From the NCBI GenBank assembly GCA_009843505.1, contig VYDI01000042.1, positions 1 to 34,640 of the forward strand: DNA of 34,640 nt, written 5' to 3'. The notes beneath the pieces are model-generated. The model searched no databases. It was not told the origin of the DNA and worked only from the letters and a program-made list of their open reading frames with translations. The translations under genes and the position numbers were made by a program. Positions 1 through 6,056 of this stretch are shown piece by piece. Positions within the stretch are counted from its first letter, which is position 1. Each line of letters starts with the position of its first letter. Origin of the DNA: Holophagales bacterium (lineage in GTDB: Bacteria > Acidobacteriota > Thermoanaerobaculia > Multivoradales > Multivoraceae).

Positions 1-16
1 CGGCGCACCCAGTGTG
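1..16 (+). repeat. Dispersed palindromic element, partial copy at window edge
   Basis: The right end of the dispersed element described at 16093-16166 (tail GCACCCAGTGTG preceded by CGGC) is visible; the rest lies outside the window. It ends four bases before the stop codon (CTA on this strand) of the minus-strand gene that follows, so it forms the immediate 3' flank of that gene. Confidence 0.8.
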
Positions 17-19
17 TGG

Positions 20-1960
20 CTACGGCGTGTACCAGATGGGCGAGCTCCACGCGCGTTCCTGGTGGGTGGCGTGGAGGTCGGGGTTCGGTTCGATGCCGAG
101 GCTGAGCGCGTCCCACGTCGACCAGCGGCAGGTCGGGTTCTCGAGCACGCGGACGTAGTAGAAGGAGCGGGCGCCGGGGTCGAAGTCCGGGTCGGTCCAG
201 GTGGTCCGGAGTTCGACGGCGCCCTTGTCGCGGCTGATCGAGCAGTCGTCCAGGTTGACCTGGGCGCCGTTGTCCTCGCAGCGGTGCGTTTCGGGGTCGG
301 GTTCGAGGCCGTCGGAGCAGACGACGTCGTAGACGCGCTCGTGGGCTTCGCCGTCTTCGAGCCAGCCCTTGATGACCTGGGCTCGCTGCAGCCAGGCGTT
401 CTCGGGGTCGCGGAGGGCCCAGACGAGGAAGCTGGGTGCGGCGGATCCGGATGCCGGCGGGGACGCCGGCGCACCCAGTGTGCGAGGCCCCGGTGCATCC
501 GTAGCCGCACCCGGTGCGCGAGGCCCCGGTGCACTCAGGTCACCGCCCATGGGGACGCCGGCCTCGTAGGCTGCGGCGATCGGGTCCGCGGCCTCCGCCA
601 CGGCCTCTTCGAGCCCGAAGCCGCCGAAGAAGCGCACGCGGATGCGGGTGCCCGAGGTGGCGAACGACTCGCGGCGCCTGAGCGCGTCGAAGATCGCGGC
701 GCGGGTGTTCGACTCCGCCCACACCCCGGCCAGGCCGCCGGTGCCGTGTGTCGCCGTGCGCGGAGTCCAGAAGTTCTCCCAGCCGCCGTCCTCCTCGCGG
801 TAGGCGGAGCCGCGGGCCTGGGGCGTGTTCGTCCTCGACGAGAAGCGGTTGTCCTCCTCGTAGGAGCCGGCGGAGACGTGGCTGTCGCTCGAGCCGACCG
901 CGCCGAGGGCGTAGGGGTTCACGCCCAGGCGCTCCTCCATCTCGAGCCCGGTCAGCAGCGCGTCCCGCCAGTAGCCGCCCTTGAAGACCGAGATCGGGTC
1001 CGTGTTGTTCACCCGGTCCAGGTAGTACTGGACGATCTGGAAGTCGGCCCACTCGTCGTTCGGCGACAGCGACGGATGCACCTCCGACGTGCCCTTCTGC
1101 TGGCTGATCTCGGCTACCGGCTCGTTCCGGATCCGCTTGGCCGCGAACTCCGCGTCGATCTCCGCGCCCTTCCAGGTTTCTCGGTCGGGAAAGGCCAGGC
1201 CGTCGCTCTGGTTCATGTTGTGCGGCATCGCCAGCGCCTCGATCCCCTCCTCGCGCAGACCGTCGAGCCAGTTCCAGAGGTCCTCGGGGTCGCCGTCGAG
1301 GGAACTGAAGGGCAGCTCCGGCGCCTCGCTGCCGCGGAAGATGACGTTCCGGTGCACGTGGCGGCCACCCACCCCCATCGTGTACTCGTAGCCGATCAGG
1401 GCGGTGAACCGGCCCGGATCGTTGTGCCGCTCGGCGGACTCCATGGTCCGCTGCCAGGCGCTCGCCCGCACCTCCGGGCCGTTGATCGGGTCGCCCGCGC
1501 GGCCCAGTTCCCGCAACCGGCTCAGCGCTCCCAGCCGCGCCCGGGCGTCGCGGCCCTGGCCGCTGAACAGATCCTCAGTCAAAGGGTGCCCGTAGGTCGG
1601 GCTCGACGGATCGATCAGCGCCGCCAGGGCGCCCAGGTACTCCGCGTGGTCCGTCACCGCGAGGAAGTCGAGCGGCGCGCCGGAAAGGCGGATCGACTCA
1701 CCGGACGGATGAGGGATCGCCTCCCCCTGGGCGTACCGGTAGGCGTCGTCAGGAGTCGTGCGGACCGTTCCCATGAACGCGTCGTGGGAGTACATCGTAT
1801 GGATGTGCATGTCGCCGAAGAGGGCGACGCGATCGGCGGGGGCGGTGGAGCCGGCAGCGCCGGCGGCGCCTGAGCCGGCAGCGCCGGAGGCGTCGTCGGC
1901 CGCGGGCGCGCCGCAGGCGAGGACGATCAGAGCGAGACCGGGCAGACCGGTTCTGGTCAT
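20..1960 (-). CDS. DUF3604 domain-containing lipoprotein
   Basis: The 646-residue protein begins with a lipoprotein-type signal (hydrophobic LALIVLAC, lipobox Cys at about residue 16) and a low-complexity Ala/Gly/Ser linker. The body matches the DUF3604 (PF12228) family, PHP-like predicted metal-dependent hydrolases. Visible motifs are GDMHIHT near residue 50, VTDHAEYLG and GSSDSH, with His/Asp residues suited to metal binding. Length is normal for the family. The ATG at 1960 is the start that leaves a complete signal peptide; the frame stays open upstream only because it overlaps the phosphatase gene in another frame. Residues about 490-515 are a low-complexity insertion that includes one copy of the dispersed element (453-482) and a short tandem duplication. 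The substrate is unknown; periplasmic or membrane-anchored location is inferred from the lipobox. Confidence 0.9.
   Translation of the reverse strand: MTRTGLPGLALIVLACGAPAADDASGAAGSGAAGAAGSTAPADRVALFGDMHIHTMYSHDAFMGTVRTTPDDAYRYAQGEAIPHPSGESIRLSGAPLDFLAVTDHAEYLGALAALIDPSSPTYGHPLTEDLFSGQGRDARARLGALSRLRELGRAGDPINGPEVRASAWQRTMESAERHNDPGRFTALIGYEYTMGVGGRHVHRNVIFRGSEAPELPFSSLDGDPEDLWNWLDGLREEGIEALAMPHNMNQSDGLAFPDRETWKGAEIDAEFAAKRIRNEPVAEISQQKGTSEVHPSLSPNDEWADFQIVQYYLDRVNNTDPISVFKGGYWRDALLTGLEMEERLGVNPYALGAVGSSDSHVSAGSYEEDNRFSSRTNTPQARGSAYREEDGGWENFWTPRTATHGTGGLAGVWAESNTRAAIFDALRRRESFATSGTRIRVRFFGGFGLEEAVAEAADPIAAAYEAGVPMGGDLSAPGPRAPGAATDAPGPRTLGAPASPPASGSAAPSFLVWALRDPENAWLQRAQVIKGWLEDGEAHERVYDVVCSDGLEPDPETHRCEDNGAQVNLDDCSISRDKGAVELRTTWTDPDFDPGARSFYYVRVLENPTCRWSTWDALSLGIEPNPDLHATHQERAWSSPIWYTP
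453..482 (+). repeat. Palindromic element copy inside the DUF3604 gene (third hairpin plus tail)
   Basis: This 30-base copy has the third hairpin (GCCGGC, six-base loop, GCCGGC) and the tail GCACCCAGTGTG. It is read on the minus strand as part of the DUF3604 protein, giving the peptide TLGAPASPPA without breaking the frame. A degenerate direct duplication of the tail region (AGGCCCCGGTGCA occurs twice) follows up to about 545. Confidence 0.85.
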
Positions 1961-2021
1961 CGGCGGGGCCCTCCAGGTTGTCGGTGCGGGCGCTCCACCA
2001 TAGCGGACGGGCGGAGAAGCC

Positions 2022-2053
2022 ACACACTGGGTGCGCCGGCGCACCCAGTGTGT
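2022..2053. repeat. Perfect 32-bp palindrome from two head-to-head element tails
   Basis: The sequence ACACACTGGGTGCGCC is followed immediately by its exact reverse complement. It is two copies of the dispersed element's tail fused head to head. It lies between the phosphatase and DUF3604 genes, both on the minus strand, and its last base is the first base of the phosphatase stop codon. It could act as a hairpin in the intercistronic RNA; there is no U-run that would make it a standard terminator. Confidence 0.9.
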
Positions 2054-2964
2054 TACTCCGTCTTCTTGATCACCACGAAGGTGATGTCGTCCTCGGGCGC
2101 GGCGAAGGCGAGCAGGTCCTTCCTGAGCGTCTCGCAGATCTCCGGGGCCGACTCGCCGCGGACCGCTTCGAGCAGCGCCTCGGCCCGTTCCTCGAGATAC
2201 CGGCCGCCGCCGTGCTCGGCGAAGCCGTCGGTGTACAGCAGGAGCAGGTCGCCGGCCTCGAGCAGTTCCACCTCGCTGACCTCGTAGGGCCGCTTGTAGC
2301 CGAGGGGGCCGGGGTCGACGCGCTCGTCCATGTAGGCGTTCGAGGCGAACATGCCGACCGGCGGGAAGCGGACGAGCTGGTCTTCCGGCAGGTGTTCGAT
2401 GCGGCCCGGACGGCCGGCGAACACCAGCGGCGCCGGGTGGCCGGCCGAGAAGAAGCGGAACCTGCCCTGCTCGGACACCTCTCCGTAGACCATCGTGAGG
2501 TACTTGTTCAGGGTGGTCGACTTGTAGAAGCGCTGGTTGATGTGCTCGAAGAGCCGCGTGGTGATCTCGCCGAAGAGGTCGAGTTCGTAGTACGCCCCGA
2601 GCAGGAAGGCCTGGTGGAGCATGGCCGCGACCAGGGCATCGGTCACCTTGTGCCCGGAAACGTCGGCGACCAGGACTCCGGTCCGCTGCTGGCACTTCCG
2701 GAGGCCGGCAACGACCTCCGCCCGACCCGCCCCTTCAGCCTCCCGAAGCCGGCGATCCAGGTCGTAACGCTGCTTGAAGTCGAGGTAGATCAGGTGGTCG
2801 CCGCCGATCGCCCGCAGCAGCGCTATCGAGACCCCGTGGACCTCGACGCCGCGCAGGCTCGGCAGGTCGCCCGGTTCCGGCTTCGTCGCCAGGCCGATCT
2901 CCTCGAGATTGGCCAGTTCGGCGCGAATCTCGGCCTGCCAGGTTTCAGTCGGCGTCTGCGGCAC
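2053..2964 (-). CDS. SpoIIE/RsbU-type PP2C-family serine phosphatase
   Basis: The 303-residue cytoplasmic protein has a short helical N-terminus followed by a SpoIIE (PF07228) phosphatase domain. Expected metal-site motifs are present: GGDHLIYLDF near residue 55, VADVSGHK (Asp near 101), FFSAGHPAPL, LLLYTDGFAEH (Asp near 246) and PEDDIT near 291. Such enzymes usually dephosphorylate anti-sigma-factor antagonists in partner-switching pathways; no antagonist or anti-sigma gene is adjacent here. It has no visible GAF, PAS, receiver or HAMP input domain, so its activating signal is not apparent. The start is GTG at 2964. Its stop codon touches the palindrome at 2022-2053, and an element copy lies just upstream at 3003-3070. 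Confidence 0.93.
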   Translation of the reverse strand: MPQTPTETWQAEIRAELANLEEIGLATKPEPGDLPSLRGVEVHGVSIALLRAIGGDHLIYLDFKQRYDLDRRLREAEGAGRAEVVAGLRKCQQRTGVLVADVSGHKVTDALVAAMLHQAFLLGAYYELDLFGEITTRLFEHINQRFYKSTTLNKYLTMVYGEVSEQGRFRFFSAGHPAPLVFAGRPGRIEHLPEDQLVRFPPVGMFASNAYMDERVDPGPLGYKRPYEVSEVELLEAGDLLLLYTDGFAEHGGGRYLEERAEALLEAVRGESAPEICETLRKDLLAFAAPEDDITFVVIKKTE

Positions 2965-3002
2965 GGCGCGGTCGACTGTATCGCGCGGAGGGGAGTAGGG
3001 AC

Positions 3003-3070
3003 GGCCTTCGGCCGGCGTCTTCTGGCCGCCTGCGGCGGCGGCCGGCGGGGACGCCGGCGCACCCGGTGTG
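3003..3070 (+). repeat. Dispersed palindromic element, near-complete copy
   Basis: The three-hairpin structure is present: GGCCTTCGGCC, then GCCGCCTGCGGCGGC, then GCCGGC-GGGGAC-GCCGGC, ending in the variant tail GCACCCGGTGTG. It lies upstream of the phosphatase gene. In the gap 2965-3306 the only other recognisable item is the terminator at 3084-3117. Confidence 0.85.
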
Positions 3071-3083
3071 TGACGTCACAAGG

Positions 3084-3117
3084 AAAAAGGGGCGGCAGGC
3101 TTTAAGCCTGCCGCCCC
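3084..3117 (-). terminator. Rho-independent terminator for the minus-strand secreted-protein gene
   Basis: The arms GGGGCGGCAGGCTT and AAGCCTGCCGCCCC are perfectly complementary around a single T (3089-3117). On the minus strand the hairpin is followed by five T residues (3088-3084). It lies about 190 bases past the stop codon of the 3307-4521 gene, with no other gene between. Confidence 0.75.
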
Positions 3118-3306
3118 GGGAAGGTTGGCAGCGACGAAGAGCGGGTCTAACGCAACTCGCCACTTAGGGTTTTCGTTTGGACAGACGGCCTAAGTCAGGA
3201 CTCCATCGCTGCCTGGCAGCGTTCCGGAGCAAGGGGCAAGGTGTTGATGAGCACCCGTGAACCTCCGGAACGGCTGCCGTGGTTCCTTGTTTCGTCCCCG
3301 CTTTCC

Positions 3307-4521
3307 CTACTCGACGGGGAACGGGTTGTCCGGCACCAGGTCCTGGCCCTTGTTGGCCGACGACGCCGGCGGGCAGACGACCCGGAGCTGCGTGATCTGC
3401 GTGACCGTCGCCAGGGAGCTGGAGGTGAAGCCAGCCGCCCTTCCCTGGGCCACCGGAGGATGAATCGCGTTCGTGCCCGGCACGGCAATGATGTTCAGCA
3501 CCGCCGTGTGGTTGGCGCGGCTGGAGCAGTAGTTGGCGTCCGGCACGATGGTGAACGATGCCTGACCCGAGGGAGTCGTACCGCTCCCGTTGTCCGCGAC
3601 GTCGATACCCGCGACCGGCGTACCGCTCGTGATCGTCACGGGAGCACCCACGGTGGCATTGACGGAAGCGATGAACGTGGCGTCGAGCCAGTTCGTCTGG
3701 CTGCCCGAGCCGGTGGCGCTGGCCGTCTTGCCAGCCCAGCCCATCTGGATGGACTCGACAGTCGGAGCGCCGTCGGTACCGCCGGTGTTGGTCGAGTAGC
3801 TGCCGCTCTCGTCGACCCAGAGATCGGCGGTGACCGTGACGGTGCCGGCGTTGGGCCGATACACCATGCCGTTGGTGATCATCGCCGTGCTGCCGTGGGC
3901 GCCGGGGCCGACCAGCCGGATCTTCGTCCGGCCGCCGCCAAGCATGCAACTGCTCGTCACCTGGTCGTCCCACGCATAGGGCCAACTCGAGTTCTGCTCC
4001 GGTCCGCAGACCGCAGCGGGAGCCGCCGGAGGCTCCGGCAGGATGGTCGGCAGGATGCCGACGCGGCCGGTGGCGCTCTCGGTGAGGAGAACGGCACCGC
4101 TGCCCATCGTCATCATGACGCCTGCGCCGGCGTCCGCGATCTCGACCATGTCGTTGTCGAGGATGTCCATGCTGACCAGGCCGCCGACGGCCGAGTTGGT
4201 CTCCATGGTGAGCCAGTACCAGCCGCCGTCCATGACGGGGCCGAGTTCGAACGACGCGTCGTCGTCGCCGTGGCAGGCCATGTCGCCCATCAGCAGCATC
4301 GAGACCATGCCGTCGTCGTTCGGCATCATTTCACCGCTCCGGGTGACGCCGTTGCAGGTGGCAACGTAGGTCACCTCGTCGGCATCCGTCATGGCGATGA
4401 GGCCGCCCTCACCCATGTAGACGGACACCGCGTGGGTGCAGGCATCGCAGCTCACGGTCTGGCCGACCGCCACTGCGGGGATCGCGCAAAGAATGAGCGC
4501 GAACATGAGATAGTTCTTCAC
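3307..4521 (-). CDS. Secreted protein of unknown function
   Basis: A 404-residue protein with a clear Sec signal peptide (KNYLMFALILCAIPAVAVG, likely cut before QTVSC). I do not recognise a family. The mature part starts with a Cys pair (SCDAC) and is rich in Met, Asp, Gly and Thr. The second half, from about residue 165, has alternating Gly/Thr/Ser/Val stretches that suggest beta-sandwich structure, with scattered Cys residues that could form disulfides. The start is GTG at 4521, supported by AAGGAG five bases upstream and by the signal peptide. It is monocistronic: a promoter with a long leader lies upstream (4712-4741) and a terminator downstream (3084-3117). It is probably extracellular or periplasmic. 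Confidence 0.8.
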   Translation of the reverse strand: MKNYLMFALILCAIPAVAVGQTVSCDACTHAVSVYMGEGGLIAMTDADEVTYVATCNGVTRSGEMMPNDDGMVSMLLMGDMACHGDDDASFELGPVMDGGWYWLTMETNSAVGGLVSMDILDNDMVEIADAGAGVMMTMGSGAVLLTESATGRVGILPTILPEPPAAPAAVCGPEQNSSWPYAWDDQVTSSCMLGGGRTKIRLVGPGAHGSTAMITNGMVYRPNAGTVTVTADLWVDESGSYSTNTGGTDGAPTVESIQMGWAGKTASATGSGSQTNWLDATFIASVNATVGAPVTITSGTPVAGIDVADNGSGTTPSGQASFTIVPDANYCSSRANHTAVLNIIAVPGTNAIHPPVAQGRAAGFTSSSLATVTQITQLRVVCPPASSANKGQDLVPDNPFPVE

Positions 4522-4526
4522 TTGTT

Positions 4527-4532
4527 CTCCTT
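4527..4532 (-). promoter_or_regulatory. Ribosome binding site fixing a GTG start
   Basis: AAGGAG lies five bases upstream of GTG at 4521, a strong Shine-Dalgarno at good spacing. It decides the start of the secreted protein. Confidence 0.7.
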
Positions 4533-4711
4533 AGTCCGGCGCCGTTGACGCCGGTCCAAATCCGGGGCAGGACGCCCCTGGTTCAAGATGACGGGAGGGC
4601 ATCTCCCGCCGTCAACTGTCTTTCTCAACTTTCCGGCGGACGTTCCGCCGGCCGGCCTATCTCAGGCGCGCATCACCTCCAGGACAAAGAGTGTCGTGCT
4701 CTGTGCGCCGC

Positions 4712-4741
4712 ACCGTACTCCGTCACTAAGGGTGTTGTCAA
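4712..4741 (-). promoter_or_regulatory. Probable sigma-70-type promoter
   Basis: On the minus strand, TTGACA (4741-4736) is followed after 18 bases by TACGGT (4717-4712). The -35 is perfect and the -10 is moderate. It points toward the secreted-protein gene at 4521. Confidence 0.45.
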
Positions 4742-4878
4742 GCCCTATCGGCAGCAGGATGGGTCTCAGCCGGTTCATCTTGCGCGTGAAGCGACCGTCG
4801 GGCCGCCGTCCCGGATTGGCTCTGGAGGGGCTTACCCCGAACCCCCGAATTGTAGCGTCCGCTGCCGATGTCCCTGGC

Positions 4879-5871
4879 TCAGAGGAACTCCGCGCCGGCG
4901 TGGTCCTCGAAGGCGTCCGCCTGGCGGATGTAGCGCAGCACCATGCCGGCGCCGCGGTGCCGGGTCACCTCCATGATCTTGTCCAGGCGGGCGCCGTGCG
5001 CGGCGGCGCTGGTCACGAACCCTGCCCGCAGCGAGTGCCCGGAGTAGTCGGCCGGGTCGAGACCGATCGCCCGCGCCCAGCGCTTCACCATGCGGGCGAT
5101 GTCGGTGGGGTGCAGCGGCCTTTCCTGCACGTGCCCGCCGCGCCGCATCGTCCGAAACAGCGGTCCACTTGCGACGCCGGAGAGCTGAAGCCAGGCCCGC
5201 AGCCGGCTCACGGTCCGAACCCGCTTCCCCTCGGGCACCGCGACCCTCTCCCCGCGGCCGAGCTGGTCCGTCTTCGAGCGGCGGACGTGAACGAACGCGC
5301 CCGGAACCTCCTCGCCGCGGCGCAGGAACTCGATGTCGGCGACCTCCAGCGCGCAGATCTCGGCCCGGCGTAGCGCGGCGGCGAAGCCGAGGGCAATCAC
5401 CGCGGCGTCCCGCGCCGCGATCACCCGTTGCCGCATGTCCGCCGCCAACTCGTCGCAGCGGGCGAGGATGCGTGCGATCTCCTGTACGCGCAACGCCTTG
5501 ACCCGCCGTGGCCGCCGGGCCTCGAGCCGGCCGAGTCCGCGCAGGACGCTTCGGACCCGGTTGTCCCCGGCCGGAGAGTTCCGGTTCGCCTCACGGTACC
5601 TGCGGTTGATCGCCGCGATCAGCACCCGAATCGTACCGAGCGCGAGCGGCCGGCCGTGCCCGGTGGTTGCCCTCGGTGACCGGGGCTCGGAGGCCATCGT
5701 GACCAGGAAGCCGGCCACGTCGTCCGGCGTCGCGGCCATCGGATCGAGGTCTCTCGACCGGCACCAGGCGGCGAACCGGCTCCAGCCCTTCCAGTACGCG
5801 GCGCGGGTGTTCTCGGCCAGCGACGTGTCCAGCGCGTCCTTCACCGAGATGGCGCTTCCGGCGCCTGCCAT
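4879..5871 (-). CDS. Tyrosine recombinase, copy 1
   Basis: A 330-residue site-specific recombinase. The N-terminal core-binding (SAM-like) domain covers roughly residues 10-100 (SLAENTRAAYWKGWSRFA and following). The phage-integrase catalytic domain has Arg in AALRRAEI, Lys in RRSKTDQ, HSLRAGF (H..R), His in EVTRHRGAG and the Tyr nucleophile in VLRYIRQ, so all active-site residues are present. The start chosen is ATG at 5871, which begins just before the core-binding domain; the frame continues to 5967, but that extension has no family match. It is divergent from the hybrid kinase at 6057. Copy 2 (8508-9482) is a close paralogue, almost identical over the last 50 residues. No excisionase or other phage gene is nearby, so it need not be a prophage integrase. 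Confidence 0.93.
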   Translation of the reverse strand: MAGAGSAISVKDALDTSLAENTRAAYWKGWSRFAAWCRSRDLDPMAATPDDVAGFLVTMASEPRSPRATTGHGRPLALGTIRVLIAAINRRYREANRNSPAGDNRVRSVLRGLGRLEARRPRRVKALRVQEIARILARCDELAADMRQRVIAARDAAVIALGFAAALRRAEICALEVADIEFLRRGEEVPGAFVHVRRSKTDQLGRGERVAVPEGKRVRTVSRLRAWLQLSGVASGPLFRTMRRGGHVQERPLHPTDIARMVKRWARAIGLDPADYSGHSLRAGFVTSAAAHGARLDKIMEVTRHRGAGMVLRYIRQADAFEDHAGAEFL

Positions 5872-5888
5872 CGTCTTTCTTTCACCGG

Positions 5889-5947
5889 GATCTCCCCCCT
5901 TTCCAAGGGGCCGGTCGACAGGCGCCGGGAGCGGGGGCGATCTCCCC
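5889..5947. promoter_or_regulatory. Divergent control region with repeated motif
   Basis: The 185-bp gap between recombinase 1 and the kinase contains GATCTCCCC twice (5889-5897 and 5939-5947, 50 bp apart) and a small inverted repeat, CCCCTT-TCC-AAGGGG (5896-5910). These are candidate binding sites for the kinase's own winged helix or for the recombinase. There is no direct evidence for either. Confidence 0.25.
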
Positions 5948-6056
5948 AAGTTACTCGGACATAACACCCTTTATGGCGCACTGTTCGTCCGCACCACCCC
6001 GAACCGGTTTCCGCCGTCGACTATTCCCCACGGACAACCCGCCGGCGGCACGGCTC

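Larger units (their letters stand above)
4522..4878. other. 357-bp non-coding region with structured leader
   Basis: No convincing gene is seen here. If transcription starts from the promoter at 4712-4741, the secreted-protein mRNA has a leader of roughly 180 bases. The leader holds several short GC hairpins, for example CCGGCGGA-CGT-TCCGCCGG near 4632-4650 and GGGGC-AGGAC-GCCCC near 4563-4577. I do not match it to any riboswitch class. The part next to the recombinase 3' end (about 4745-4878) shows nothing recognisable. Confidence 0.4.

Noticed and set aside
2022..2053. Standard Rho-independent terminator
   Set aside because: The palindrome is perfect but is not followed by a T-run on either strand; it is better explained as part of the dispersed element.
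20..2695. One continuous minus-strand frame suggesting a fused phosphatase-DUF3604 protein
   Set aside because: The phosphatase is encoded in a different frame with its own stop at 2053; the upstream part of this frame is only its shadow, and the DUF3604 signal peptide starts at 1960.
14..3105. Long plus-strand open frames opposite the DUF3604 and phosphatase genes
   Set aside because: They are antisense to genes with clear family motifs; open antisense frames are expected at this G+C content.
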